Part shown: positions 1 to 9,382 of the stretch, one piece after another
Position numbering within the stretch: the stretch's first letter is position 1
Layout: every line of letters starts with the position of its first letter
Source of the DNA: MR-S7 sp000400995
Lineage (GTDB): Bacteria; Pseudomonadota; Gammaproteobacteria; Burkholderiales; Burkholderiaceae_C
Length of the DNA: 64,000 nucleotides
Direction: 5' to 3'
NCBI RefSeq assembly: GCF_045291395.1
Contig: NZ_CP152342.1
Span: forward strand, 2,356,001-2,420,000
Notes under the pieces: model-generated
Told to the model about the DNA's origin: nothing
Database searches by the model: none
The model's input: the letters and a program-made list of their open reading frames with translations, nothing else
Made by a program: the position numbers and the translations under genes

Positions 1-199
1 GGTCTTCCCACAGGCGCAGGCCCCAGGGCTGCGCCGCCTGCTGGGCAGCGTGCGGCCGGCGATGGTGGCGCAGCCAGTCGAGCCGGTAGTCAGGATGGCG
101 GCGCAGGTACTCCCAGGCCAGCGCGAGCATGTCCAGGCCCAGGATGTAGAGGTAGGCCGCGGTGGGATACCAGTGCGCGTGATGCTGCGGATCGACCAT
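1..199 (-). CDS. N-terminus of DUF2285 / transcriptional-regulator-like protein (partial, runs off left edge)
   Basis: Reading the minus strand from an ATG at 199 gives 66 codons starting MVDPQHHAHWYPTAAYLYIL, followed by LDMLALAWEYLRRHPDYRLDW. The LALAWEYLRRxPDYR pattern is the typical N-terminal helix of the short regulator-like and DUF2285 proteins found next to replication genes in Tn4371-like ICEs. The rest lies outside the window. Its orientation matches the DUF2958, DUF736, ParB, DUF932 and RadC genes that follow. The family call is from pattern memory; the C-terminal DUF2285 region is not visible. Confidence 0.6.
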   Translation of the reverse strand, partial: MVDPQHHAHWYPTAAYLYILGLDMLALAWEYLRRHPDYRLDWLRHHRRPHAAQQAAQPWGLRLWED

Positions 200-537
200 G
201 ACGCCAGTTCCTGTGAAACCACAGGAGCGGCGCCACAGGCGTTACCACGCAAGCATTACGGCGAAAGAATCCGGTTGCGAGAAAACCGGACTAGGCGTAA
301 CTTCTGTGTCAAGACGATTTGAATCCGGTGTATGGTGCAAACCGTCTGGATGCAGCGGCAACGCATGAGAAAAGCCTCCTCCTGCGCCATCCACGCTGCC
401 ATATACCGCCCGCTGCATCATGACCGTTTGCGTCTGGTTTGTACTGCTTTCACCGTACTTTGCGGATCAAGACCCAACGGGTCTTGAATAAGACCGAAAT
501 AGTCTCAATGCGCCCAGCCTAGCCGTGGCGCGCATGC
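200..537. other. Intergenic region with one perfect hairpin
   Basis: No gene is supported here. A perfect 8-bp inverted repeat (CAAGACCC / GGGTCTTG, 3-nt loop) sits at 468 to 486, downstream of the DUF2958 stop on the minus strand. It has no clear T-run, so it may be a weak terminator or a protein-binding dyad. The promoter of the DUF2285-type gene must lie here, but no hexamer pair stands out. Confidence 0.4.
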
Positions 538-885
538 TCAATCCACGATGGAGCCGTTCTCCTGGGCCAGCCGCAAATATTCCGACAGCGGGCGCACCGC
601 CTCGAAATACCGATCCCGCATCACGGGCTGTTTGTTGGGGCCGACGATGGAGGCAAGGTCGGACAGCTTCACGATCCCCAACTCGGGCATGCTGATCCCC
701 AAGTCCACGACACCCCAGGCGGTATCACCGTCCTCAGGATCGAGCGCCGCCAGCAGCCAAGTGGCATGCGCGTCCGGCGTGAACAGCCGTACCACGGGCA
801 GTGGGTCGATGGCCCGGCCAGCGGCACGCGCCTGGCCGTGGGCCAGCAGTTGCACGCGCTCCTCGTCGGTGATGAGTCGGTTCAT
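538..885 (-). CDS. DUF2958 domain protein, copy 1
   Basis: A 115-residue acidic protein starting MNRLITDEERVQLLAHG, with the family core PVVRLFTPDAHATWLLAALDP and DTAWGVVDLGISMPELG. DUF2958 proteins are a common accessory of ICEs and conjugative plasmids; their biochemical role is unknown. The ATG at 885 follows a GAAGGAGAC ribosome site. A second, clearly paralogous gene lies at 9383..9739 with the same domain order (LFTPDAGATWLISELDPDD). It may be a DNA-mimic or partner-binding protein given its acidity, but that is speculation. Confidence 0.8.
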   Translation of the reverse strand: MNRLITDEERVQLLAHGQARAAGRAIDPLPVVRLFTPDAHATWLLAALDPEDGDTAWGVVDLGISMPELGIVKLSDLASIVGPNKQPVMRDRYFEAVRPLSEYLRLAQENGSIVD

Positions 886-1105
886 GGGCGTCTCCTTCTT
901 TGAACGCATCCGCCAAAGCGTGAAAGCGTAAAGCCGTATCGGCAGATTTGCGCTGATGCACAAATGCGGCTCTGTGCTTGCGTGGGAATCCGCAAAGGCG
1001 GATTTCCGTAAAAGAGCCAAACCGGAAAACCTCAAAACGAACACTATAGATTGTAGCCCCATAGGGCGCAATCGGCTGTCATCTTGGATTTTGGGGAGAT
1101 CTAGG

Positions 1106-1399
1106 TTGGCAGCGCAGCACACATTGTCGGAGGCCTTGAAGACCATCCGGAAGGCGCGGGGTTTGAGCCAGGAAGCGTTCTCCGACGTCTCCAGCCGCAC
1201 CTACATGAGTACGCTGGAGCGCGACCTCAAAAGCCCCACCTTGAACAAGCTGGCCGAGCTGTGCGAGGTGATGGAAGTGCATCCGCTCACGCTGCTGACG
1301 CTGGCCTACGCCGGCAGCAACACACGCAACGCTGACCAGCTTCTGATGCTAGTACGGCAGGAACTGGAAGCTGTAATCGGCCAAGGCAGCACACCGTAA
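1106..1399 (+). CDS. XRE-family helix-turn-helix regulator
   Basis: 97 residues from a TTG start at 1106. The core HTLSEALKTIRKARGLSQEA and SSRTYMSTLERDLKSPTLNKL is a standard XRE / Cro-type HTH, with the recognition helix near residues 34 to 45. I chose TTG 1106 because GGGGAG precedes it by 7 nt; longer versions from 956 add a non-conserved stretch. It ends 45 nt before an AT-rich gene of unknown function and probably regulates that gene or itself. A TATAGAT -10-like element lies near 1045. Confidence 0.8.
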   Translation: MAAQHTLSEALKTIRKARGLSQEAFSDVSSRTYMSTLERDLKSPTLNKLAELCEVMEVHPLTLLTLAYAGSNTRNADQLLMLVRQELEAVIGQGSTP

Positions 1400-1444
1400 G
1401 GCTCAAGAACCCAATCGCTGCGCCTAGATCGGAGGAAAAGACGG

Positions 1445-2356
1445 ATGAATCCTGAAGAACAACTTCAGCAATACAAGGCCACTCGCTACCTGCGCAATGC
1501 GAAAGACGAGGCCTTGGTCAAGCGACTTGAAGATATCGGCCTAAATCTATGGTCAACAGATCGCGATGGAAATGTAATCTCAACCCGTGATCAAGCGCAT
1601 CGAGCAACCTTGCTAAAGCTATATATCGATACGCTTCATGAGCAACATTTGAGAAATCCTGCCGACCTGGAGTTCAATGAGGCTAATTTGCGGAGAAAAA
1701 TGTCCGAAAAATATTCTCCGCCAAAATTGAAAAACCCCGTCGACTTCGAGCCGACATGCCTCGCAAAATTTACCAAGAAAAAATATGCTTTAGATGCCCT
1801 TAACAAGGGCCTCCTTCGCATTGCCCCCGCACAATCATATCAAGATCCGTCCTTAAACCCTGCACAAAAAGACGATGAGTTGAGCCACCATGTCCAGACT
1901 CCCAATGAACAGATCAAGTTCAAACTGTTTGGCCTAGACAAGCAAGGGCATCAAGTTGAACTGCAGGCCAAGCCTCTTGAACTCTTCAGATACATGGAGG
2001 TTCCGAATTTTTACGTTTGGTGCTGCGGATTAGGGTATGACGCCAGGCTATTCAAAGAATTTGGTGCAGATGCGGCATTGATTGTGAAAGACATCAATGC
2101 ATTCATAAAAAGATTTATAGATGCTGTGCATGCCCAACTTCCTTCAGCCGTATTTGCATCAGGCGAGATTAGGTACTACGATCCCTATACCGCACATCGC
2201 TCGCAACTCATTCCTATTTTCAGCAAACATCTTCGCTATCTCTATCAAAAAGAATATCGATTTGCATGGAAGCCGGAGGACTCTAGCGATCTAAAGCCAT
2301 TCTTTGTTGAGCTTGGCCCTCTGCACGATATAGCAACCGTGTTGGAGTTAGCGTAG
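1445..2356 (+). CDS. Unknown 303-aa protein, AT-rich cargo gene paired with the XRE regulator
   Basis: A 303-residue soluble protein with no signal peptide or membrane segment, preceded by a strong GGAGG site. Its base composition is clearly more AT-rich than the flanking ICE genes, which suggests recent transfer. Visible landmarks are KYALDALNKGLLRIAPAQSY near residues 113 to 132, then QKDDELSHHV, and near the C-terminus RYLYQKEYRFAW followed by FFVELGPLHDI. The 'Y..L..G.LRI...S..D..E' and 'KEYRFA' patterns recall DUF2971-like proteins encoded in defence islands, but the match is weak. I do not recognise the family. Confidence 0.75.
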   Translation: MNPEEQLQQYKATRYLRNAKDEALVKRLEDIGLNLWSTDRDGNVISTRDQAHRATLLKLYIDTLHEQHLRNPADLEFNEANLRRKMSEKYSPPKLKNPVDFEPTCLAKFTKKKYALDALNKGLLRIAPAQSYQDPSLNPAQKDDELSHHVQTPNEQIKFKLFGLDKQGHQVELQAKPLELFRYMEVPNFYVWCCGLGYDARLFKEFGADAALIVKDINAFIKRFIDAVHAQLPSAVFASGEIRYYDPYTAHRSQLIPIFSKHLRYLYQKEYRFAWKPEDSSDLKPFFVELGPLHDIATVLELA

Positions 2357-2906
2357 AGGAGCGCGCAGCGCCGCTGACATGAAGGCCAGATGGCCGTGGC
2401 AGCGAAGTCAGCACGGGCGCAGCCCGCAAAGCCCTGCGGAAGATCCGTGATTGCGGCACGTAGGCCGAGCCCAAGAGGAAACCCCATCGAACTTACTGTC
2501 CGATGGGGTTGGTATTGGTGGAGGCCGTCATCTCTTGACAACTATCACCCCGCTCTCAGCTATCCCTGCACTTTCGGCCCGGCGCTTTAACCCCCATGTA
2601 GTGACGCGCACTCGGACTTCACAGCTTCGAAAACGGTGAGCAGGTTAGTCTTCATAATGAACTCCAGGTTGATGGTGAAAGAGAAATTAACCAGAACAAG
2701 GAGAGAAAACGCCAGGCCGTTTACAAGGTCTTGGACTGAGGTAACGGTAGACAGCATTGCTGCCAAGTCTTGCTGGCAACATGGTATCGCATCGAATTGC
2801 ATTGGCCGAGGGCGGTTGCAACTGGCCGCCCCTTCCCGACAACGGATACAGCGCTGCATATCAGCAGCACTGCGCCCCGCCGCAATGGGCGGGGCGCTGG
2901 CGGCCG
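2357..2906. repeat. Intergenic region with ICE repeat copy and a hairpin
   Basis: No gene is supported. Positions 2361 to 2434 (GCGCGCAGCGCC ... GCCCGCAAAGCCC) match a second copy at 3880 to 3969 in order and spacing of its conserved blocks. A perfect 10-bp hairpin (AACCCCATCG / CGATGGGGTT) lies at 2480 to 2510 without a T-run; it may end the transcript of the 303-aa gene. The remaining bases to 2906 show nothing convincing. Confidence 0.5.
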
Positions 2907-3221
2907 TCAGGCCACCTGGGGCTTGCTGCGCGACCAGATCAGGTCGTGCGTGTCGTCCTCGCCTTCGATCAGGCGGGCATAGACCGTGGCCGGGAACGAG
3001 GGATCATCCAGGGTCACGGAGATGTAGGGCCGCCCGGCCTCGCTGGTCTTCTTCCACGCCGCGCCGATGTCGTGGCTGGCGGCCTGCAGGCGGAAGTCTG
3101 GGGCCTTCTCGTTGTCCCCCTTGTCGTTGGGCACCAGCTTGACCTTGACGTTGAGCGTCAGGGTGCGAAGCGTGCCGGTGAAGCCGTCTTTGTCTGCGGT
3201 GAAGCTGCCGATGTTGGCCAT
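2907..3221 (-). CDS. DUF736 family ICE protein
   Basis: A 104-residue protein, MANIGSFTADKDGFTGTLRT at the N-terminus and RPYISVTLDDPSFPATVYA in the second half, which is the DUF736 pattern. These small proteins occur in nearly all Tn4371-like ICEs and in alpha- and beta-proteobacterial plasmids; function unknown. The ATG at 3221 follows AAGGAGATCC. It is likely a backbone gene rather than cargo. Confidence 0.88.
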   Translation of the reverse strand: MANIGSFTADKDGFTGTLRTLTLNVKVKLVPNDKGDNEKAPDFRLQAASHDIGAAWKKTSEAGRPYISVTLDDPSFPATVYARLIEGEDDTHDLIWSRSKPQVA

Positions 3222-4071
3222 GATGGATCTCCTTTTGGTGAAACAAGGTTCGCGCCCATCGCGTCCTTGTTGTGATCCGGCCGGCGGGGGACGGGCGAGC
3301 TGCACCGCTTGCGGTCGCAACGCAGTGGAGAGCCGAGAGGCGAAAAAAATTTGTCCCGCGAGGAATCTGCGCAACAGAGGGGAAATTGTTTTCGCTGGAC
3401 GGTTGCAGCCATGAAGCCCGAGGCGCAGCCGCGCCCCCGCCAGGATTCACAACAACACAAGGACGCCTTGGGCCGAACCGCATCGAAAGGAGACAGGGCA
3501 GGCCCGGCATCCCCGCACGAAGGCTGCACCGGCTCGCCCACTGACGCGGGCCAGGTCAGCCACCCGACGACAGGCGAGAACGCCCCTGCCGCACCTTGCG
3601 GCGCCGGTCTTGAGGCGTGGCGTGGAAGCTCCATGGCGATGCCGGGCGAGATGTCCATGAACCGTCCTTCGTGACGTGATGGGCAAGAACCGCCAGCGTT
3701 GAGGACGGCACGCATTCGCACAACCTGCCGCAGCAAGCCCCGGCGTATGCGCCAGTGCCCCGTCCATCGCGGCGGGGCACTGGCCTGGCCGATCCGGCGC
3801 AGCCGGTTCGGCGGCATCGAGGGGCGCCAAGCTCGCGCGGCGGGGATGGGCCTTGGCCGATCCCCCGGAGGCAAGCGAAGCGCGCAGCGCCACAGGCGCG
3901 AAGGCGTGAGGGATTGAAGCCGAATGGCCGTGACGGCAAAGACGGCACGGGGCGCAGCCCGCAAAGCCCGGTGGCGCCGTGCGCCGACACGCTTGAAACA
4001 CCAGCACCGGGCACCATGTAACGGCTGGAATCGACATCAGCGCAAATCGAATAACCCCAACACGTTTAACA
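3222..4071. other. 850-bp region without a supported gene; holds ICE repeat copy 2
   Basis: Open frames on both strands here (for example 3158..3964 minus) have Arg/Pro/Ala-rich shadow composition and no conserved motif, so I call none. The repeat at 3880 to 3969 parallels 2361 to 2434. Shorter GCGCGCAG-containing fragments recur near 8650, 9947 and 11444, always in intergenic DNA. The long untranslated stretch in front of the DUF736 gene may carry a regulatory leader. Confidence 0.45.
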
Positions 4072-5004
4072 ATGACTCAGACACTGTGCCCATATGCCCT
4101 GACGCCACTCACAGCGGGGGAAAGCAACGACGAGCACATCCTTCCCGTTGCCTTGGGCGCTCCGGACAACTTCACGGTTCGCGCGCTTGTCGCGGAAAAC
4201 AGCCGCATGAATGACCTCATCGACGAGCCGACGATCATCGATCCGCTGGTTCGTTTTATGGCGATGTCCCAGGGGGTGACCTCCCGCTCCGGCAGCGTCA
4301 GAGCGACTGTGGATGGGGCAGTTCGCGGCAGCGGCGAAAGCGTGAAGGCCACGTTTTCTCAGAACGGTGTGGATCTAAAGTTCCATCCACCGGTGGACAC
4401 CGACAGCCAAGGGCGAGTTATCGGTGTGCGCGGCTTTGGCGAAGATGCCAGGAAGATGGCCGAGCAGATCGCGGCGAACTATGCGAAAAAGGGCATTGCC
4501 GTCGAGCTTGGGCCAGAAACCAGCCAAGGGCGGCCTCAACTCGACCTGGGTTTGGGCGGCGACATGCTCATGATCCAGCGGCAACTGTTCAAGATTGCCT
4601 ATCTCATGACCGTCCGAATTTTCGGCGATGAAGCGATCACCGGGTCAAGTGGTCAGCAACTCCGAGCCGCGATGATGGCTGAGACCGACGAGGCTCTGGC
4701 TGCCATCGGAATTACTGGTGGAGTCGATCTACCACCGGGGCTTGCTCGTTCCGCAGGACACAGTGAACATGCCATCACATGCGCCGTGTTCAGTGCTGGG
4801 CTGGTGACTTCCGTTGAACTGTTCGGGTGCTTCAGGCTATTTGTGGTGACACCATTGGATGGAATCTCCACCGATGAAGGCACTGGCGAAGTCATCACGA
4901 TCAACGCATCCAGTTCCACGCTCACGAGCCGCCCCTATCTGGAGGCGCTGCCGGACTTGATGGCCGTAGCGTTCAAGGCCAAGAGCGCCAAAACCGCTGC
5001 CTGA
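4072..5004 (+). CDS. HNH_5-like protein with degenerate zinc site
   Basis: 310 residues. The N-terminus (CPYALTPL, then SNDEHILPVALGAPDNF) aligns with the HNH_5 endonuclease pattern C..C ... EHI.P.aLGG. The usual second Cys of each CxxC pair is missing: CPYA replaces CxxC, and VAENSRMND replaces the C..CN part. The EHIxP histidine is kept. The rest (LVRFMAMSQGVTSRSGSVRA and an alpha/beta C-terminus) resembles the C-terminal part of such proteins. It is therefore either an inactivated nuclease or a protein that reuses the fold. It stands alone on the plus strand between minus-strand ICE genes. Confidence 0.65.
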   Translation: MTQTLCPYALTPLTAGESNDEHILPVALGAPDNFTVRALVAENSRMNDLIDEPTIIDPLVRFMAMSQGVTSRSGSVRATVDGAVRGSGESVKATFSQNGVDLKFHPPVDTDSQGRVIGVRGFGEDARKMAEQIAANYAKKGIAVELGPETSQGRPQLDLGLGGDMLMIQRQLFKIAYLMTVRIFGDEAITGSSGQQLRAAMMAETDEALAAIGITGGVDLPPGLARSAGHSEHAITCAVFSAGLVTSVELFGCFRLFVVTPLDGISTDEGTGEVITINASSSTLTSRPYLEALPDLMAVAFKAKSAKTAA

Positions 5005-5048
5005 GTCCATGCGAAGGCGGCGGCATTCTGGCTGGGCTGTTCGGCTTC

Positions 5049-5089
5049 AACACCGCGCCCAGGCCGCAACGGCCTCGGCGCGGTGTTGA
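5049..5089. terminator. Bidirectional hairpin terminator
   Basis: A long stem (CAACACCGCGCC pairing with GGCGCGGTGTTG, continued inside by AGGCCG / CGGCCT) lies between the convergent genes ending at 5004 (+) and 5096 (-). Stem strength and position fit a shared terminator, although the T-run is poor. Confidence 0.6.
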
Positions 5090-5095
5090 TCGCTG

Positions 5096-5305
5096 TCATT
5101 CCTTCGTCTCGATGAGCCACCACACGGCACGCGGCAAGGCGCGGCCCGTGATGGGGTGAATGTCGGTAAGGTCGGCGCGGGCCGTCCAGCCCGAAGGCGG
5201 ACGGTGGCCGCGCACGTCGCCATTGCCGTGCCAGCGGCGGGCGCGTACCGTGCCGGGAGCGTAGATCGCCGCCATGCGCGGGCGGCTGGTGGTGGTGCGG
5301 GTCAT
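5096..5305 (-). CDS. Small hypothetical ICE protein
   Basis: 69 residues starting MTRTTTSRPRMAAIYAPGTV and ending RALPRAVWWLIETKE. The ATG at 5305 is preceded by GGAGTAACC. It lies between the shared terminator and the parB gene on the same strand, 63 nt downstream of parB, and is probably co-transcribed with it. Basic N-terminus, no recognised domain. The coding call rests on start signal, codon use and context. Confidence 0.55.
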   Translation of the reverse strand: MTRTTTSRPRMAAIYAPGTVRARRWHGNGDVRGHRPPSGWTARADLTDIHPITGRALPRAVWWLIETKE

Positions 5306-5367
5306 GGAGGTTACTCCTTGCAGCGAAGCGCCCCGGTCGAGGCCGGAGCGCTTGCATTCGGCGCGGT

Positions 5368-7400
5368 TCAGGCGGCCAGCGCTTCGGCGGGTTCATCCGC
5401 CTCGATGGCGACTTCCTCCGCACCATCCTGCGGCCCTCCGGCCTTGAAGATGGCAGGCATCCAGCCCTTGCCGTTCACCAGCCGCTCGGCCTCGCTGGCA
5501 ATGTCGGCCTTCTTGAGCTTCGCCAGCCGGGTGACGCTCTCGGGCGCGAACTCGCCCACGGCTTGCAGAACAGCCGCCTTCGGAACGTGCTTGAAGTAGC
5601 CTTCCGCAGTCGGTTGCCACCATACGGCCATGTCGAGGCCCACTGCCTGCGCCAGTTCCGCGCCCGGTTGCTGCTGCGTGGCGCGCGGCGTCACCACATC
5701 CACCGTCGAAGCCACACACACGGCCAGCAGCTTGACCAATTCGCCTTGCTCCATCGCCAGCAGCGCGGCGAACAGGTCGGCGCTGTTCTCGGGCAGCTTG
5801 CCATCCCAGGCTTCCTGCAGTTCGCGCAGCGCCACGGCAGCGGGCGACTCGGGCCAGTCCGGGGCCATGCCTTCCAGCCGGGCTTGCACCGTGAGGCGCA
5901 CGCCCAGCGGCAGGTCGTGCCCGTAGTGACGTTCTTGCAAGACGGTCTGTACCATCCCATGCACCAGGGCGGCCAGCGCCACCTGCGGATGCCGGGCGAC
6001 TTCGATTTGCAGCGCGGCGGTGCGATGGGCGCTCAGGCGCTGGGCCAGCCGGTCGGAAATCGCTGCGGCCTTGGGCTGCTCGTCTTCCTCGCCTTCGTCA
6101 TCGTTCGCGGCGACCGGGTCGCTGAAACCTTGGCGCAGCTTTTCCAGCGTGCGCAGCGCCTTGGCCTCGGCTTCGCGCAGTAGCCCGCGATGAATCACGG
6201 CCTCGCCGTTGCGATCGATGGTGACGATGACCCCGGCTGCGGCCTTCACGGTCTGGCTGTAATCCAGCAAGCCATCCTCCAATGCCTGCAACTGCTCGCC
6301 CAGGGCTTCGCCTTCCTCCTGCAAGGCGTCGGCCCTGTCCTCGTCCTCGGCGTCCAGCGCGGCATCCACGGCTTCGGCCAGCTCGTGCATCTTGGTTTGC
6401 AGCTTCTCGATGCGTGCGGCTTCGCGCTTGTTCGGCTCGCGCCGCTCCTCGGCGCACGCTGGAAGGCGTGCAGGTCGGCATGGGTCACGCCCGGCGTGGC
6501 ATCGACCCACGCCCAACCCTCGGCGCGGACAGTGGCGGCAATGCCTGCCAGCTTGTCTTGCGCCAGCCGTTCCAACAAGGCGGCATCGGTCAAGTACACG
6601 CCCGCATCGCCTTCCGCGAACAGGTCACGGCGCACGCCACCGCCTGCCTGCTCGTAGGCGTCCAGCCCGACGAAGCGCACCAGCGGATGCCGGTAGGCGT
6701 CGATTTCGCGCTCGGTGAGGCGTTCGCGCAGTGCGGACGGTTGGCGCTGCCATTGCGGCGCATCGTAGAACGCGCTTTCCTGCGCGGCGTGGTCGTCAGT
6801 GATGGAAAGGGCCATCAGTTGGTCAAGGCTCACGGCATCCGCCCGATAGTCAGCCATCAATCGCGGCGACACGTTGGCGAGCTTCAAGCGGCGCTGCACC
6901 ACCAGCGGCGTGACGGAGAAGTCCGCCGCAATGTCTTCGATGGGACGCCCCTCGGCCACCAGTGCCGCGAAGGCTTCGAACTGGTCTGCCGGGTGCATGG
7001 CTTCGCGCTGCACGTTCTCGGTGAGGCTGGCGGTGCGGGCCGTGCCATCGGCCACCTGCAGGCAAGGCACATCCCAATCCTTGGCGATGCGGTGCTTCTT
7101 CGCCAGCAGCTTCAATGCGGCCAGCCTGCGCCCGCCAGCCACCACCTCGTAATGCTCGCCATCGGCGGCGGGAATCACGATCAGGTTTTGCAGCAGGCCC
7201 ACGCGCTGGATGCTCGCGGCCAGTTCGGGGATGGACATGCGCGGTGTCTTGCGCACGTTGCGGCCCGTGGGGCGCAGCACCAGCCGCGACAGCGGAACCA
7301 GGATCATGTGCTTGCTCGGGTCGGCGGCTTGCAGCACGTTGGCGGCGCTGCTGGCTGCGGTGTTGACGGCGCGGGCTTCGGTTTGCGTGGTGGCATTCAT
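5368..7400 (-). pseudogene. parB: ParB/RepB-type partition protein, broken by one frameshift
   Basis: Start MNATTQTEARAVNTAASSAA at 7400. The N-terminal half has the ParB nuclease-like core: GRNVRKTP, IPELAASIQRVGLLQNLIV, YEVVAGGRRLAAL, LTENVQREAMHPADQ, then the KorB-like HTH region. The frame breaks near 6450/6451, and the other half continues EERREPNKREAARIEKLQTK to 5368 with a coiled-coil stretch (EDEDRADALQEEGEALGEQL). The total span is one base short of a whole number of codons. Adding one base after GCGCC restores a protein of about 677 residues, normal for ICE ParB proteins. Either a real one-base deletion or a sequencing error. Role if intact: DNA binding for maintenance of the excised element. 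Confidence 0.85.
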
Positions 7401-7476
7401 GATGTATCTCCAATCGAGTGAAACAAGGGAATGGAGGGGAACCGCCCCTCCGGCGGGGAAAACGTCCGAAAGGGGT

Positions 7477-8301
7477 TCAGGCTTTGAGGGCACGCATGCC
7501 ATCGGCCAGCAGCCACAGGGCGCGGTTCAGGCGAATGTCGGAATCAATGCCTTGCACGGGCCGGGTCTGCTGGCGGCGTCCGTTGGCCGAACGGCCATGC
7601 AATCCGCCTTTGGTCAGGTTCTCCTGCGTGCGGTTGAACACGCTCCACAAATCCGGGCGGCGATCCTCGAACCGGCGCGGCATCAGAATCTGAGATTCGG
7701 TGACAGGCGCGGGCTTGTCCGGGTCGTCGTACTTGAGGGCCAGGGCCGCTCGAGCGAACACCTCGGCCTCTCCGTCATCCAGCGTGACGGTGCGCATGGC
7801 ATCGCGGGAATCGCGCACGCGGTCAAAGCCGCGCAGCACCTCGAAAGCGCCCTCGATGACTTGGCCCGCCACGTCCCCTTTGTGGGGCACGCGCACATCG
7901 GCCACGGTGTCGCCACACACAAGGCCATTGCTGCAAACGAACCTGAACTGGCCCGCCAGCATCTGATAGCTGCTCGTGCCATCGTGCGAGTTCAGCAGCA
8001 CGATTTCGTTGGCCTCCGCGCCGTTGATCTGGCTGGCATGGCGCAGGCGTAGCAGGTGTTTCGTGTGCTCGCGCCGCCCCTCGTTGCGTACACGGGTCTG
8101 GCACACCATGAAGGGCTGGAACCCTTCCTTGCGAAGCTCAGTCAGAACCGCCGCCGTGGGGATATAGGCGTACCGCTCGGAACGGCTTTGGTGCGGGGCA
8201 TCCGCGAAGATGGACGGGGCCACCCTGCGAATCTGGTCATCGGACAGCGGGTAGTCGCTGCGCAGCGCGGGGAAGTGGGAAGCGAAACGGGTTGCAAGCA
8301 T
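7477..8301 (-). CDS. DUF932 family protein
   Basis: 274 residues starting MLATRFASHFPALRSDYPLS. Landmarks are VQ-type contact region HASQINGAEANEIVLLNSHD, then GQFRFVCSNGLVCGD and the basic C-terminal DSDIRLNRALWLLADGMRAL. The VCSNGL.CGD motif identifies DUF932, a standard ICE and plasmid gene of unknown biochemistry located next to parB. It starts 76 nt upstream of parB on the same strand, so the two may share a transcript. Confidence 0.88.
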   Translation of the reverse strand: MLATRFASHFPALRSDYPLSDDQIRRVAPSIFADAPHQSRSERYAYIPTAAVLTELRKEGFQPFMVCQTRVRNEGRREHTKHLLRLRHASQINGAEANEIVLLNSHDGTSSYQMLAGQFRFVCSNGLVCGDTVADVRVPHKGDVAGQVIEGAFEVLRGFDRVRDSRDAMRTVTLDDGEAEVFARAALALKYDDPDKPAPVTESQILMPRRFEDRRPDLWSVFNRTQENLTKGGLHGRSANGRRQQTRPVQGIDSDIRLNRALWLLADGMRALKA

Positions 8302-8814
8302 GTCGTTCTCCTGAACAAAAAGGCTGTTGAAGAAAACCGCACACCGGATTCCTAGATTCGGAGCCCAGCCTTCCGGCTGTTCGGTGCGGTCGGCACGAGG
8401 AACCCGGTTGGCCTCGTTGCCACCGTCTTTCCTGAGTTCATCGCCCGCGACGAAAGGGAGCCCGTGGACGGGGGCCGTCAAGGAAACCAGCGCAGGGTGG
8501 GTGCGGCCCGCAGGCGCAGCCGAGGACACGGCCCTGCGCGCCTTGACGGCCCACGGCCGCGGGCTACAGTCGCGGACAAGGTGATGAAGTCAGGGAAGAC
8601 GGCTGGACATGGCAATGGCCTCTCAACACGCCGACCGCACGGCAAGCGAAGCGCGCAGGCCCGAAGCTGGAAGCCGGGCCGAAGGCGTCAGCCGACCAGA
8701 GGGAGGGGACGATCGAAGCCCGCAGGGGGCGAGACGCCGTGACCGCAGGGTGCGGAGGCTCGATGCGCCAGCACGAGAGCGCGACCGGCCATATCTCCCT
8801 GGCCGGGGACGCCC
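8302..8814. other. 513-bp leader / intergenic region without a supported gene
   Basis: Upstream of DUF932. It holds a dispersed ICE repeat fragment (GCGAAGCGCGCAGGCCC around 8646 to 8662) and an imperfect long inverted repeat (GGGAGCCCGTGGACGGGGGC near 8456 against GGCCCACGGCCGCGGGC near 8550). Frames here have shadow composition. The size and inverted repeat suggest a long 5' leader for DUF932. Confidence 0.4.
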
Positions 8815-9285
8815 TTATGGAACTTGCGATTCGACGTAGACGGCGAGATGGGCCAGCGATGAATGCATGCCGACCTCATGGTCTGCCGGAGAAATACCGG
8901 CTGGAACAGCCTCGGCAATGACCGTAACGACGGTGCCGCCCTCCACGGCCTCCAGCCCCCAGCGCATCGTCATCGTCCCGGCGAACGCCGGATCGGGCGA
9001 GTCGAACTCGAACGCCTGGACGATGCGCTGCCGCGGCACCAGTTCGACAAAGCGCCCGACCACCACATCCGTGTGGGCCGTCGACTTGCCGGACGCGGCG
9101 GCAAAGGTCAGCGTCATCTGGAAGCGCCCGCCGGCGCGCGGCTCGAAGGCCTGGATCTCCATCGTCGCGCCCTCCGGCGGCAGCCACTGCGCCACGGCCT
9201 CGGGCGTCACGAAGGCTGCATACACCTTCGAAGGCAATGCCTCGATGAACCTGGACGCCGTATCACGGCGCGTCGAATCGGTCAT
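8815..9285 (-). CDS. SRPBCC / AHSA1-like protein
   Basis: 156 residues. N-terminal RFIEALPSKVYAAFVTPEAV and AQWLPPEGATMEIQAFEPRA, then GGRFQMTLTF, and the C-terminal HEVGMHSSLAHLAVYVE are the standard AHSA1 / SRPBCC fold signature: a ligand-binding helix-grip protein homologous to START domains. Ligand unknown. An ATG at 9285 with AAGGC upstream is used. It is a monocistronic cargo gene inside the ICE backbone. Confidence 0.82.
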   Translation of the reverse strand: MTDSTRRDTASRFIEALPSKVYAAFVTPEAVAQWLPPEGATMEIQAFEPRAGGRFQMTLTFAAASGKSTAHTDVVVGRFVELVPRQRIVQAFEFDSPDPAFAGTMTMRWGLEAVEGGTVVTVIAEAVPAGISPADHEVGMHSSLAHLAVYVESQVP

Positions 9286-9382
9286 GGCCTTCTCCAAGGG
9301 ACAGCTCCAACGACACTCTAGGCGATGCGCTTCAACCCGACCGCCAAGACGGAAAAAAGGGGCATGACACCCCATGCCCGGA

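Noticed and set aside
3158..3964. Minus-strand open frame upstream of DUF736
   Set aside because: Overlaps the DUF736 start in another frame, Arg/Pro-rich, no motif, no ribosome site.
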